44,355 nt of DNA from Phycicoccus elongatus Lp2 (GCF_000367525.1 NZ_HF570956.1:133322-177676), one strand, 5' to 3'; positions 10,329 through 19,475 are shown, counted from the stretch's first letter. A program made the numbers and translations. The notes: a model not told the origin generated them from the letters alone.

Positions 10329-11023
10329 GAGTCACTCCTTCCCCGACCACGCCTGATCCAGTGCCACGCCAGCAGCGCCGCGCAGATCCCCAGCCCGGCG
10401 CCCGCAGCGACATCGCTGGCATGGTGCATGCCGCGATACATCCGCGAGAACCCGACGAGCAGGGGGGCCAGAGCGCACACGATCATGACGAGCCAGCGCA
10501 ACCAGGCGCGCTCGATCCGCGTCGCCATGAGCAGGAAGCTGACATAGAGGGCCGTTGAGGCACCCTGGTGACCGCTGGGGAAACTCGACGTGGGCGGTGC
10601 CGGGTCCAGCTTGGGCACCGGTGGGCGGGGACGACCGACGATCGCGGTGGCAGTGACGAAGATCGTCGCCTGGAGGGAGATCGCGATGACCGGCACCACG
10701 GCATACCACCACTGCTTGGTCCGCCACCACACGATGAGGGCGACGATGACGCAGACGCCAATGACGTATTCGGTGTTGCCGATGTGCGACCAGTAGTTCG
10801 TGATCGCGTTCCAGAGCGAGTCCCGCTCGGCCGCGAGACTGCGGTTGACCAACTTCTCCTCGGCGTCGGTGTAGGCCTTCGAGGCAACGATGAGCTTGCC
10901 CAGGCCGATGACCACCCCGAAGAGCACGAGCCCCGGCGCCAGGACGCGCACGGCGAGATCCCGCAGGGCCTCCCTGACGGTCGGCGCGCTCGCGTCGTCC
11001 TCGTAACGGGTGAGGAAGGACAT
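10325..11023 (-). CDS. PAP2 superfamily phosphatase, copy 1
   Basis: This 232-aa membrane phosphatase has several hydrophobic helices and the three PAP2 signatures: GRPRPPVP, SSFPSGHQGAS and SRMYRGMHHASD with the catalytic histidines. Such enzymes dephosphorylate phosphatidate, undecaprenyl pyrophosphate or similar lipids at the outer face. Its ATG (11023) overlaps the stop of the upstream PAP2 gene (TGATG), and its stop overlaps the kinase start, so it is the middle of a tightly coupled operon. A long in-frame upstream extension is ignored because it only overlaps the preceding gene. Confidence 0.9.
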   Translation of the reverse strand: MSFLTRYEDDASAPTVREALRDLAVRVLAPGLVLFGVVIGLGKLIVASKAYTDAEEKLVNRSLAAERDSLWNAITNYWSHIGNTEYVIGVCVIVALIVWWRTKQWWYAVVPVIAISLQATIFVTATAIVGRPRPPVPKLDPAPPTSSFPSGHQGASTALYVSFLLMATRIERAWLRWLVMIVCALAPLLVGFSRMYRGMHHASDVAAGAGLGICAALLAWHWIRRGRGRSDS

Positions 11024-11736
11024 CAGGGTGCCTCCTTGCGGTGGGGGTGGAGTGAGTCGTGCAGCGGGTGATCGGGCGGTTGCCACCCGAGCAGCCCGAG
11101 CCAGGAGGCGAGCACCAGACCGCAGCCCAGGAGCACTCCGGCGGTCACGTCGGAGGGGTAGTGGACCCCGAGGAAGACGCGGTCGAGGCACACCGAGAGC
11201 ACGAAGGTGGCGGCCACGACGAGGAGGATCACCCGGCCGCCCCGGCGCAGGAGCGGCCAGCAGAGGAGCACGACGACGGTGGCCACGATGGCGGCGTTGG
11301 CTGCGTGACCGGAGGGGAAGGAGTAGCCGGGGGAGTGTGACACCGGGTCGTCGACCACCGGTCGGGCGCGTTGGACGACGTACTTGAGCACGAGAGCCAG
11401 ATTCCAGCCGAGCATCATCGTGACGAAGGCCCACCAGGCCAAGGTGGTGCGGCGGCGGGCCAGCCACACCCACAGACAGACCGCCGTCATGACGATGTAG
11501 AGGTGGATCGGCTGGGTGATCTCCTGCCACGCGAGCAGGGCGCTGCGCAGGGCCGGGCGCTCGCGGGTGTAGGCGGTCGCCGTCCGGATCGCGCCCTCGT
11601 CGAGGCGCACCAAGGGGTCGAACTTCTCGCGGACGAGGAAGGCGATGAGGGTGACGAGGAGCGCGACGGCCAGACCCGACGCGATCGCGCGGACGAGTCT
11701 GCGGGCGCGGTGGGCGGTCGCCGAAGTCGTCGCCAT
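11023..11736 (-). CDS. PAP2 superfamily phosphatase, copy 2
   Basis: This 237-aa integral membrane protein has the PAP2 signatures KYVVQRARP, YSFPSGHAAN and DRVFLGVHYPSD. It differs clearly from the next gene's product, so this is an old duplication or two distinct subfamilies. It is first in the operon PAP2-PAP2-lipid kinase-(HExxH protein). A TAGACA box lies exactly 6 nt upstream of the ATG, consistent with a leaderless start although its last base is not T. The divergent neighbour is the DUF1206 gene about 105 nt away. Confidence 0.9.
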   Translation of the reverse strand: MATTSATAHRARRLVRAIASGLAVALLVTLIAFLVREKFDPLVRLDEGAIRTATAYTRERPALRSALLAWQEITQPIHLYIVMTAVCLWVWLARRRTTLAWWAFVTMMLGWNLALVLKYVVQRARPVVDDPVSHSPGYSFPSGHAANAAIVATVVVLLCWPLLRRGGRVILLVVAATFVLSVCLDRVFLGVHYPSDVTAGVLLGCGLVLASWLGLLGWQPPDHPLHDSLHPHRKEAP

Positions 11737-11840
11737 GGCGTGTGTCTACACCCGTGAGAGCGGTCGTGGGTGGTCTGGGGGAGCAAAGCCGACACCGAGC
11801 AGACCCCCGCCGCGGGGTTCGGCGGGACGATACTCACGGC

Positions 11841-12626
11841 ATGGACACCCACGAGGTGAAGCAGACCGCGCGACAGGTCGGGGACAACCGTGCGGTCGAG
11901 TTGCTCGCGCGCACCGGGTATGCCGCGAGCGGGGTCATGCACCTCGTCCTCGCCTTCGTGGCGCTCAAGGTGGCGTGGGCCAGCTCGGGCGAGAACGCGG
12001 ACCAGTCGGGAGCGCTTGCCCTGCTCGCGCAGAACGCCTTGGGCAAGGCCCTTCTCTGGGTGCTCGTCGTCGGTTTCGCCGGGCTGGCGCTGTGGCAGCT
12101 CACCGAGGCCATCGCGGGAGGCGGTGAGGCGGCTGATCGCGCCAAGGCAGTCGGCAAACTCGTCCTCTATGCCGCGCTCTCGTGGTCCGCGCTCGGCTTC
12201 GCCAAGGGATCGGGCACATCGAGCAAGCAGCAGTCGCAGGACTTCACAGCCACGTTGATGAGCCACACCGGTGGGCGAATCCTGGTGGGACTCATCGGCC
12301 TTGGCGTCATCGGCGTCGCGGCCTACCACGTCCACAAGGGGTGGACCGAGAAGTTCCTCCAGGACCTTGTCGAGCATCCGGGCAACTTCGCGACCCAGGC
12401 GGGCAAGTGGGGCTATGTCGCCAAGGGCATCGCCCTACTGGTCGTGGGCGGACTCTTCGTCCTCGCGGCCTGGCACGAGAACAGTGGCGAGGCCAGCGGC
12501 CTCGACGGCGCGATGCGCACCCTGCAGCAGCAGCCCTTCGGGCAGTGGCTGCTCACCCTCATCGCCCTCGGCCTGGCCGCCTACGGCGTCTACTCCTTCG
12601 CGAGAGCCCGCTACGCGAAGGTCTGA
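11841..12626 (+). CDS. DUF1206 domain membrane protein
   Basis: This 261-aa protein has three similar internal units, each beginning with an aromatic-glycine motif (TGYAASGVMHL, GGRILVGLIGLGVI, WGYVAKGIALLVVG) followed by a second helix, giving six membrane segments. This triple-repeat layout is that of DUF1206 proteins, which have no established function. ATG 11841 was chosen because GATACT lies 6 nt upstream and the MDTHEVKQTARQ start suits the family; the frame stays open upstream to 11742. Confidence 0.85.
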   Translation: MDTHEVKQTARQVGDNRAVELLARTGYAASGVMHLVLAFVALKVAWASSGENADQSGALALLAQNALGKALLWVLVVGFAGLALWQLTEAIAGGGEAADRAKAVGKLVLYAALSWSALGFAKGSGTSSKQQSQDFTATLMSHTGGRILVGLIGLGVIGVAAYHVHKGWTEKFLQDLVEHPGNFATQAGKWGYVAKGIALLVVGGLFVLAAWHENSGEASGLDGAMRTLQQQPFGQWLLTLIALGLAAYGVYSFARARYAKV

Positions 12627-12666
12627 CGGGGGAGGGCGTGGCGCCCTGCTCACGTAGGGGTATGCC

Positions 12667-12837
12667 GTGCCGCGCCTCGCCGGGCTCCTTGTCCTCGCGA
12701 GCGGTTTCGAGATCGGCATCCACAACAGCACCTTGGCCATCGCGGTCGCGCTCACCGTCCTGGAGAGCACGGCGATGGCGATCCCCTCGGCGATCCACGG
12801 GATCGTCATGTTCCCGATCGCCGCAGCCTGCGACGCA
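12667..12837 (+). pseudogene. C-terminal remnant of a bile acid:sodium symporter (BASS) family transporter
   Basis: About 57 codons from 12667 read LVLASGFEIGIHNSTLAIAVAL, then TAMAIPSAIHGIVMF in pieces. This matches the last two helices of BASS-family symporters, where FEIGIHN.TLAI is highly characteristic. The preceding 200-250 residues of the family are missing: the DUF1206 gene ends 40 nt earlier. The remnant is not a plausible transporter. A GTATGCCG word lies at its left edge. Confidence 0.7.
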
Positions 12838-12926
12838 CGGGAGGGTGTCATGGCAGAGGTCAATGCCGCACCGGCGACCGGGGACCCCCATGGCGCGCGC
12901 AGGTGGCGGCACGGCAGGATGTGGTC

Positions 12927-13823
12927 ATGGCCCAGAAGATGGCTCTGCGTGAATACATCGACTCGTTGCGCGACCAGGGCTACACGGTCCAGGGCAGCAC
13001 CGAGGAGGACCCCACTCTCCTCGCCCCTGACGGCAGGGCCGTGGAGACCTGGCGCGAGGACTATCCGTATGACGAGTTGATCGACACGGAGGTCTACGAG
13101 GAGGAGAAGTACAAACTCCAGGTCGAGCTCCTCAAGTTCCAGTACTGGAGCCAGGACGAGGGCCACAAGCATGTGCTGGTCTTCGAGGGCCGAGACGCGG
13201 CCGGCAAGGGCGGCACCATCAAGCGGTTCATGGAGCACCTCAACCCGCGGGCCGCGCGCGTCGTCGCCCTCAACAAGCCGAGCTCCGACGAGGCCGGGCA
13301 GTGGTACTTCCAGCGCTACATCCGCCACCTGCCGACCGCCGGTGAGATCGTCCTCTTCGACCGCAGTTGGTACAACCGCGCGGGCGTCGAGCGGGTCATG
13401 GGCTTCTGCACCGAGGACCAGTACCAGGTCTTCATGAAGCAGGCCCCTGCCTTCGAGCGGATGCTCGTCGAGTCGGGCACCACGGTCACCAAGTTGTGGT
13501 TCTCGGTCACCCAACAGGAGCAGCGCACCCGCTTCGCGATCCGCCAGCTGGACCCCGTGCGCCAGTGGAAACTCTCCCCGATGGACCTGGAGAGCCTGGA
13601 CCGGTGGGAGGCCTACACCGCCGCCAAGGAGGCGATGTTCGAGCTCACCGACAAGAAGACCGCGCCGTGGATCACGGTGAAGTCCAATGACAAGAAGCGC
13701 GGCCGGATCAACGCGCTGCGCGCCTTCCTCAACCAGTTCGACTACGAGGGCAAGGACAAGAGCGTCGTCTTCGCGCCGGACGACAAGATCGTCAAGCGAG
13801 CTCGTCACGCCGAGGGCGACTGA
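12927..13823 (+). CDS. ppk2: polyphosphate kinase 2 (PPK2)
   Basis: This 298-aa P-loop kinase transfers phosphate between polyphosphate and nucleotides. The Walker A segment is FEGRDAAGKGGTIKR (residues 87-100). The Walker B/catalytic DRSWYNRAGVERVMGF follows at 145-160, and the lid region is QQEQRTRFAIRQLDP. The N-terminal extension before residue 60 is as in single-domain class I PPK2. Class I enzymes mainly use polyP to make GTP/ATP from NDPs, but the class is inferred. ATG 12927 is the start; an in-frame upstream start at 12903 is possible. It is monocistronic, with its stop abutting a convergent LysR remnant. Confidence 0.95.
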   Translation: MAQKMALREYIDSLRDQGYTVQGSTEEDPTLLAPDGRAVETWREDYPYDELIDTEVYEEEKYKLQVELLKFQYWSQDEGHKHVLVFEGRDAAGKGGTIKRFMEHLNPRAARVVALNKPSSDEAGQWYFQRYIRHLPTAGEIVLFDRSWYNRAGVERVMGFCTEDQYQVFMKQAPAFERMLVESGTTVTKLWFSVTQQEQRTRFAIRQLDPVRQWKLSPMDLESLDRWEAYTAAKEAMFELTDKKTAPWITVKSNDKKRGRINALRAFLNQFDYEGKDKSVVFAPDDKIVKRARHAEGD

Positions 13824-13985
13824 TCAGTCCCACGTCGGCTTGCAGAGGCTGTTTGCCTGGTCGCTGAGGGCGTCGAGCGTTGCCCGCAGCGCCGGTGAGC
13901 GGCTGCCGGAGCGGACGAGGGTGAAGAGCTGACGCCGAACCTCGCCCTCGGCGATGTCGCGCACCGCGAGCGCCGGGTCGTCATG
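13824..13985 (-). pseudogene. C-terminal remnant of a LysR-family regulator
   Basis: Read on the minus strand, about 50 codons give DPALAVRDIAEGEVRRQLFTL, then VRSGSRSPALRATLDAL, ending ...LCKPTWD and TGA at 13826-13824. This is the end of a LysR substrate-binding domain. The N-terminal helix-turn-helix and most of the sensor domain are absent. The remnant abuts an EamA remnant on the other strand at about 13985, as if the shared middle of a divergent pair had been removed. Confidence 0.65.
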
Positions 13986-14351
13986 ACCGGAGCCACGGTG
14001 ACGACGGGCCTGCGAGTCGCGCTCACCGGGGGGATCGACTTCGCCTTCCCCCCGATCACGTGGATCTGGATCGCTGGGATCGTCCTGGTCTCAACCGTCG
14101 GGGCCATGGTCCTCTTCGTCATGGGGCTCCAGCGCACCGGCCCCACCAATGCGGCCATCCTCTCGACCTTCGAGCCGGTCGTCACGGCCGGCCTGGCTGC
14201 CGCGCTGCTCGGCGAGCAGCTCACTCCCGTCCAGTTGGCCGGAGCCGGGCTGGTGCTCGCGGCGGCGGTGGTGCTCCAACTCCGGCGGCGCCCCGCGCCC
14301 GTCGTGCCTGGATGTCGCGATCGTGCCCGAGGTGATGGACTCTGCTCATGA
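13983..14351 (+). pseudogene. C-terminal remnant of an EamA (DMT superfamily) transporter
   Basis: The frame reads ITWIWIAGIVLVSTVGAMVLF, MGLQRTGPTNAAILSTFEPV and LLGEQLTPVQLAGAGLVLAAA. This is the second half of the second EamA domain (three to four helices of ten). The first two thirds are gone. The original stop survives and overlaps the next gene's ATG (ATGA at 14348-14351), so this was the first gene of an operon with the B3/4 protein. An ATG at 13983 could still allow expression of a fragment and translational coupling, but not transport. Confidence 0.75.
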
Positions 14352-15064
14352 GCCGGTCGCCACGCACCGCTGACCTCCTCGCCGGAGTCACCATCGCCCC
14401 CGAGGTCCACGACCTCGTTCCTGACTATCGCGCGCTCATCGTCATGGCCGAGGGCCTGACCCCCGGCCCGAGCGACGAGACCAGCGAGGCGATTCTCGCC
14501 GCGGCCGAGAAGCGCGCACGAGAGTTGTTGGGAGACAACTCACCCGAGCACCTGCCGCACGTCGAGGAGTGGCGCGCGGCATACAGGGCCTTCGGCGCCA
14601 AGCCGCAACGCACCCGACCCAGCGTCGACGCCCTCCTGCGCCGGGTCGCCGGTGGTCTCCCACGGATCAACCGGCTCACCGATGCCTACAACGCCGTGTC
14701 GATCGCCCATGTGCTCCCGCTCGGTGGTGAGGATCTGTCGGCGTATGCCGGCAGCCCGGCTCTCGTGCGCGCCTCCGGTGACGAGGCGTTCGAGACGGTC
14801 GCCGCGGGCGAGGCGGTCGTCGAGCACCCGGCCCCCGGTGAGGTGGTGTGGCGCGACGAGCGCGGAGTGACGTGCCGGATGTGGAACTGGCGGCAGTGCC
14901 GCCGCACCCTGCTCACCGAGGAGACGACGGAGGCAGTCTTCATCCTCGACGGGCTGGGTGCGCTGGGAGCCGACGGTCTCGAAGCCGCCGGCGATGCGTT
15001 GATCGAGCACCTGACCATGCTGTCTCCGGGGGCGAGTTTCGGGCGGCGCACGCTGTCCCGTTGA
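14348..15064 (+). CDS. B3/B4 tRNA-binding-domain protein
   Basis: This 238-aa protein is a stand-alone B3/B4 domain, the editing-site fold of phenylalanyl-tRNA synthetase beta. Recognisable blocks are VEEWRAAYRAFGAKPQRTRPS, LPRINRLTDAYNAVSIAHVLP and WRDERGVTCRMWNWRQCRRT. Related proteins are often found beside LysR and EamA genes, as here, where both neighbours are broken. Its function is unproven; aminoacyl-tRNA or amino-acid handling is the usual suggestion. The ATG overlaps the EamA stop. With the upstream promoter deleted, its expression may depend on read-through. Confidence 0.8.
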   Translation: MSRSPRTADLLAGVTIAPEVHDLVPDYRALIVMAEGLTPGPSDETSEAILAAAEKRARELLGDNSPEHLPHVEEWRAAYRAFGAKPQRTRPSVDALLRRVAGGLPRINRLTDAYNAVSIAHVLPLGGEDLSAYAGSPALVRASGDEAFETVAAGEAVVEHPAPGEVVWRDERGVTCRMWNWRQCRRTLLTEETTEAVFILDGLGALGADGLEAAGDALIEHLTMLSPGASFGRRTLSR

Positions 15065-15182
15065 GCGCCACCGATTGTGCGACCGGGGTGGGCGCGGCAG
15101 GCTCAGCCGTATACCGCGTCCTCACCTCTCCGTGCGCCCCACCGCGATCGCCTCCTCGGTCCTGGCCCTCCTGACCTGCCCG

Positions 15183-15334
15183 TCGGTGCGTGCTATGGCG
15201 AGAACGGCGCGTCCTATGTCAACGACAAGGTGCTGCAGAGCAACCTCGACCCGTTCAACCCCTCGAACAGCTCGTTCCACCCCAGCGCCAAGGGCTACAA
15301 CGGCTACTTCCAGGCGCTGATCAACAACCAGTGA
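15183..15334 (+). pseudogene. C-terminal remnant of an SGNH/GDSL hydrolase
   Basis: About 50 codons read YGENGASYVNDKVLQSNLDPF, then SSFHPSAKGYNGYFQAL, ending INNQ and TGA. F/S-HP-(N/S)xxGhxxYxxal is the catalytic Asp/His block at the end of secreted SGNH hydrolases; here SFHPSAKG keeps the His. The N-terminal GDSL block and oxyanion residues are absent, so it is a fragment. The breakpoint is near 15183, about 120 nt after the B3/4 gene. Confidence 0.65.
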
Positions 15335-15363
15335 TCCCGTCGGCCGCTCAGCGACGAACTATC

Positions 15364-16578
15364 GTGGCGCGGGTGGCCGAGCAAGAGCGCGTGAGCGACG
15401 TCTGGGCCGACCCGACCGGTCGGTGGCGCCGGCTCGACCTGCTCAACGCGGGCCTGTTCGCCCTTGTCTGCGTTCCGCTGCACCTCCGTGTCGGCCTGGC
15501 GGCTTCCGTGACCGCGCTCGTGCTCGCGGGGGCCCTCGCCGTGCGGCATCGTTCGTGGGTGGCGATGAGCGGGCTCGCCCTGGCGGCCGGGATGATCCAA
15601 CTCCTGGCCGGACAGACGGCCTACGTCGCCGATCTCGCCTACGCACCGCTCTTCTTCATCCTCGGCCGGCAGGCGGACCGACGGGTCCGGCTGACTGCGC
15701 TCGGGGTGGCGGTGCTCGCCTCCGTGGCCGGTGCTACCAACGTCGTCCTCGCCGGCCAACAAGCCCCACCGGACACCGCCATCGGGCTGGCCCTCAGCCT
15801 CATGGGCACCACTGCTCTGGCGGCGATCATCTGCGTCGGCGGCTGGGTGGCCGGCTTCATCCGCTGGCAGCAGCGACAGGCGGTGCAGGCCCGGATCGAC
15901 GCCCGGCTCGCGGCGGCCGAGCAGCGCCGGATCGCGCAGTTGTACGACCTCGAGCAGGAACGCCGCCGGATCGCGACCGACATGCACGACGTCGTCGCGC
16001 ACTCGTGGGCCGTCGTGGCTGCCCAGGCCGACGGTGCGAGATATGCGCTTGCGCAGGATCCGCAGCGTGCGGAGCAGTCGCTCGAAGTCATTGCCGACAC
16101 CGCGCGTCATGCGATCGGTGATTTGCGTTCGCTCGTCGCACGACTCCGTGACCCGGCGACGGCCACGGACCACGCTGCCGGCGACACGGCATACGGGCTG
16201 GCGAGCGCAGGACCGGAGCGGCAGGCGGACCTCCTCGCCCGCATGCGTGCCTCAGGAATGACCCTCGACGTGATCGAGCACGGGTCGCCTGGCCCGTCGG
16301 ACCTGGTGGGCCTCACCGCGCATCGACTCCTCGCGGAGTCGCTGACCAACGCACTCAAGCATGGAGATCTCCGCAAACCCGTTGCCGTGGAGCAGGATTG
16401 GCGCAGCGGCTATCGTCTGCGCGTGACCAATGCCGTCGGTGAGCGCAGCGATCACGGCACTGGTCACGGCATCCTGGGGATGATCGAGCGGTGCGGTCTG
16501 GCAGGGGGCGTCGCGACGTCGCGTCGGGTCGGCGACCTGTGGGTTGTCGACGTCGAGATCCCGGAGGTCGGTGCATGA
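15364..16578 (+). CDS. sensor histidine kinase (HisKA_3, NarL-type system)
   Basis: This is a membrane histidine kinase of about 404 aa. Five to six hydrophobic segments (roughly the first 165 residues) are followed by a dimerisation/phosphoacceptor helix RRIATDMHDVVAHSWAVVAAQ with the autophosphorylated His. The ATPase domain contains LAESLTNALKHG (N box) and GHGILGMIERCGLAGG (G box). Its stop overlaps the response regulator start (ATGA). No long extracytoplasmic sensor is visible, typical of kinases that sense within the membrane or through a partner ABC transporter. Start uncertain: GTG 15331, 15364, 15373 or 15391 are all possible. Confidence 0.9.
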   Translation: MARVAEQERVSDVWADPTGRWRRLDLLNAGLFALVCVPLHLRVGLAASVTALVLAGALAVRHRSWVAMSGLALAAGMIQLLAGQTAYVADLAYAPLFFILGRQADRRVRLTALGVAVLASVAGATNVVLAGQQAPPDTAIGLALSLMGTTALAAIICVGGWVAGFIRWQQRQAVQARIDARLAAAEQRRIAQLYDLEQERRRIATDMHDVVAHSWAVVAAQADGARYALAQDPQRAEQSLEVIADTARHAIGDLRSLVARLRDPATATDHAAGDTAYGLASAGPERQADLLARMRASGMTLDVIEHGSPGPSDLVGLTAHRLLAESLTNALKHGDLRKPVAVEQDWRSGYRLRVTNAVGERSDHGTGHGILGMIERCGLAGGVATSRRVGDLWVVDVEIPEVGA

Positions 16579-17240
16579 GCGGCCAGCCGCAGCGATTGCT
16601 TCGCCTCGTGCTCGTCGACGACCAGGCGCTCTTCCGGGCCGGGATCTCGATGGTCATCAACAGCCAACCCGACCTGGAGGTCGTGGGCGAGGCCGAGGAC
16701 GGTGAGGCGGCCGTCGCAGCGGTCACCTCCCTTCGTCCCGACGTCGTCCTGATGGACGTGCGTATGCCGCGCCTGAACGGGGTGGCCGCGACCCGTCGCA
16801 TCGTGGCCGGGCTGGGTGAGCAGGCGCCACGGATCCTTGTGCTCACGACCTTAGACCAGGACGCGCTCGCTGCCGACGCGATCGAGGCGGGGGCGAGTGG
16901 CTTCCTTCTCAAGGAGGCTCAGCCCGAACTCCTGCTCGCCGCGATCCGGGCCGTCGCTGACGGCAACCAGGTGGTGGCAGCCGGGGCGACCCGGGCCATT
17001 TTCGAGAGGTTCCGGCAGCGAGCGACGACGGCACCCGGGGTGGAGTACGACCGGCTCACCGAGCGGGAACGCGAGATCATGCTCCGGGCAGCGCAGGGCC
17101 TCTCGAATGCGGAGATCGCCGAGGTGGAGGTCCTGTCCGAGGCGACGGTGAAGACGCACATCTCGCGCATCCTCACCAAGATGGGGTTGCGTGATCGGGT
17201 GCAACTCGTCGTCTACGCCTATGAGCACGACCTGATCTGA
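16575..17240 (+). CDS. NarL/LuxR-family response regulator
   Basis: This 221-aa protein has a receiver domain (residues about 10-125) with acidic pair D15-D16, phosphoacceptor D61 in VVLMDVRMPRLNG and the conserved K in GFLLKEA. A C-terminal LuxR helix-turn-helix, LTEREREIMLRAAQGLSNAEIA and then SEATVKTHISRILTKMGLRD, completes it. It is partner of the preceding kinase through ATGA coupling. The ABC transporter pair 95 nt downstream is its likely target, as in many two-component/ABC modules. That target is inference. Confidence 0.95.
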   Translation: MSGQPQRLLRLVLVDDQALFRAGISMVINSQPDLEVVGEAEDGEAAVAAVTSLRPDVVLMDVRMPRLNGVAATRRIVAGLGEQAPRILVLTTLDQDALAADAIEAGASGFLLKEAQPELLLAAIRAVADGNQVVAAGATRAIFERFRQRATTAPGVEYDRLTEREREIMLRAAQGLSNAEIAEVEVLSEATVKTHISRILTKMGLRDRVQLVVYAYEHDLI

Positions 17241-17321
17241 GTGGTCGCTCGACGGTGGCATACATCGCAGGATGTACGTGAGTTGGTCCTGGCGCCGGAT
17301 GTGGCGGGATGCGCGAATTCC

Positions 17322-17337
17322 TAGCGTGATGGGTATG
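17322..17337 (+). promoter_or_regulatory. leaderless promoter of the ABC exporter operon
   Basis: TAGCGT (17322-17327) lies 7 nt before ATG 17335, the layout seen at other leaderless genes in this window. It supports ATG 17335 over the upstream in-frame ATG 17329 and GTG 17326. Confidence 0.45.
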
Positions 17338-18084
17338 CCTTCGATCACCAACGCCCAGCCCGTCGTCCGCCTGCGCGACGTGACCCGCACCTATGGTCAG
17401 GTCGTCGCTCTCGCCGGGATCAGCCTCGACATCCACCGTGGCCGCTTCACCGCCATCATGGGACCGTCCGGATCAGGCAAGTCGACCCTGATGAACGTCG
17501 CTGCCGGCCTCGACGACGCGACCTCCGGTGAAGTCCTGCTCGCCGGGGCCAACCTGCGCGCGATGGACGATGACGCCCGGACCCGGTTGCGCCGCGAGCA
17601 GGTCGGCTTCGTCTTCCAGGCCTTCAACCTCGTGCCGACCCTGTCGGCCCGGGAGAACATCGTGCTGCCCTTCGAGTTGGCCGGTCGACGGATCGACGCC
17701 GAGACGGCCGCGTGGGTCGACCACCTCATCGGGGCTCTCGGCCTCGCCGACCGGATCACCCATCGCCCCAGCGAACTCTCCGGTGGGCAGCAACAACGCG
17801 TCGCGATCGCGCGGGCGCTCGCCTCACGACCGGCGATCATCTTCGCCGACGAGCCGACCGGCAACCTCGACTCGAGATCCTCCCGAGAGGTCCTCACCCT
17901 GCTGCGCACCGCAGCCCAGGAGTACGGCCAGACGATCGCCATGGTCAGCCACGACCCGGTCGCCGCGTCGTACGCCGACCGGGTCCTGGTCATTGCCGAC
18001 GGCCGGGTCGTCGGTGACCACGACCGGCTCACCCCGCAGCAAATCTCAGACCTGCTCATCGGCTTCGAGGTCGGTGCGGCATGA
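17335..18084 (+). CDS. ABC transporter ATP-binding protein (MacB/LolD type)
   Basis: This 249-aa ATPase has Walker A GPSGSGKST, Q-loop FVFQAFNLVPTLSARENI, signature LSGGQQQRVAIARAL, Walker B IIFADEPTGNLD and the H-loop VSHDPVA. The NLVPTLSARENI stretch is typical of the LolD/MacB/FtsE class that works with FtsX-fold permeases rather than importers. It is coupled to the permease gene by an ATGA overlap and follows a two-component system, suggesting inducible export or resistance to envelope-active compounds. The substrate is unknown. Confidence 0.93.
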   Translation: MPSITNAQPVVRLRDVTRTYGQVVALAGISLDIHRGRFTAIMGPSGSGKSTLMNVAAGLDDATSGEVLLAGANLRAMDDDARTRLRREQVGFVFQAFNLVPTLSARENIVLPFELAGRRIDAETAAWVDHLIGALGLADRITHRPSELSGGQQQRVAIARALASRPAIIFADEPTGNLDSRSSREVLTLLRTAAQEYGQTIAMVSHDPVAASYADRVLVIADGRVVGDHDRLTPQQISDLLIGFEVGAA

Positions 18085-19475
18085 GTCGGCCCAACCTGGT
18101 CCTCGGCTCGCTGCGCGAACTCAGCACGGTCAGCCTCGTCGCCGGTCTCTGTGGCGCCTACGCCGGGGTGCTCATGACGACGAGCACGGTGCTTGCCGCG
18201 ACAGGTCGAGAGTTCGGTGGGACCGTCGGGGTCCTGCTGTCGATCGTCTCCGGGGTGTTCGTCCTCATTGCGCTCTATGTCGGCGTCATTGTCATCATCA
18301 ACGCCGTCGACACCGTCATCGCCGGACGGCTTCGCCAGATCGCGCTGCTTCGGCTGCTCGGATCGCGCGGGAGGGACCTGCGCCGGGCGGTGACGCGCGG
18401 AACGGCCGTCGTGGGGTCGGTCGGTGCGGCGCTCGGGTTGGCGATCGGCGTCGTCCTGTCCCACGGCATACGACTCGTCCTCGTGTCCCAAGGGACGCTC
18501 CCGGACACGGTCTATCCGATCGCCACGACCAACCTTGTCTGGGCCTTTGTCGCGATCGCGGCCGCCGCGGCCCTTGCCGGGTGGCTCGGCGCGCGACCCG
18601 TCCTCGGGGTCTCGCCGGCTGCCGCGATGTCCGGCGCAGCAGTCCCTGCCCCGCCACGTCGACGCGTCTCGGTGATGCGGGCGATCCTCGCCGCGATCGG
18701 CGTCCTCGGTGGAGCACTCTTCCTCGCGGGAGCCGGCTGGCTCGGTGAGACCCAGCCCCAGATCGGCTTCCCGATGGCCTTCCTCGGGGCGCTGGTATCG
18801 GGCACGGGGCTGCTCATCGGCGCGCGTTTCGTCATCCCGGCCGCCGTCGCGATGCTGTGCCGCCTGCTGGGGCGAGACCCGGCGAGCGTCGTCGCCCGTC
18901 GAAACGCCCTCCTCGACCCGCTGCGCACGACCCGCTCGACCATGGGCCTGGTGATCGGGGTCGCCCTGGTCACGACGATCGCCTCGGGGATGGACGCCCT
19001 GGGCCAATCGGTCGCGTCGTGGCAGTTGGGGCCCGAGCAGCGCGTCCAGGCCGAGCAGGTGCTCGCGATGACGTCGACGATCCTCATCTGCATCGTCGTC
19101 ATCTCGTCGATCATCGCCGCCGCCGGTTTTGTCAGCACCATGTCGCTCACCGTCATCCAGCGCCACCGCGAGATCGGCCTGCTCCGCTCGCTCGGCTTCA
19201 CCCAGCGTCAGGTGCGGACGATGATCACCAAGGAATCCGTGGCGCTGTCGGCCGCCGCCGTCGTGCTCGGGCTCGTCATCGGCCTTCTCTTCGGCACCGT
19301 CGGCGCGCAGTCACTCATCGGTGGCCTGACGACCGGCCTGGTGTGGGGGGCGCCGCCGATCACGCTGGCCGCGATCGCCGCAGCCGGTCTGGTCCTCGTG
19401 CTGGTGACCTCGCAAGGGCCGGCGCGGCGAGCCGTGCGGGTGGCTCCGGTCGAGGCCCTGCGCATCGACTCCTGA
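18081..19475 (+). CDS. ABC transporter permease with two FtsX-like domains
   Basis: This 464-aa permease has an N-terminal helix (about residues 15-40), a first FtsX-like bundle with [21 protein letters not shown] then [20 protein letters not shown], and a second with [28 protein letters not shown] near the C-terminus. The repeated R.I.LLR.LG coupling motif is the contact to the ATPase. Its start overlaps the ATPase stop. Together they form an exporter or mechanotransmission complex of the BceAB/MacB kind, although the large extracytoplasmic domain is small here. Confidence 0.92.
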   Translation: MSRPNLVLGSLRELSTVSLVAGLCGAYAGVLMTTSTVLAATGREFGGTVGVLLSIVSGVFVLIALYVGVIVIINAVDTVIAGRLRQIALLRLLGSRGRDLRRAVTRGTAVVGSVGAALGLAIGVVLSHGIRLVLVSQGTLPDTVYPIATTNLVWAFVAIAAAAALAGWLGARPVLGVSPAAAMSGAAVPAPPRRRVSVMRAILAAIGVLGGALFLAGAGWLGETQPQIGFPMAFLGALVSGTGLLIGARFVIPAAVAMLCRLLGRDPASVVARRNALLDPLRTTRSTMGLVIGVALVTTIASGMDALGQSVASWQLGPEQRVQAEQVLAMTSTILICIVVISSIIAAAGFVSTMSLTVIQRHREIGLLRSLGFTQRQVRTMITKESVALSAAAVVLGLVIGLLFGTVGAQSLIGGLTTGLVWGAPPITLAAIAAAGLVLVLVTSQGPARRAVRVAPVEALRIDS

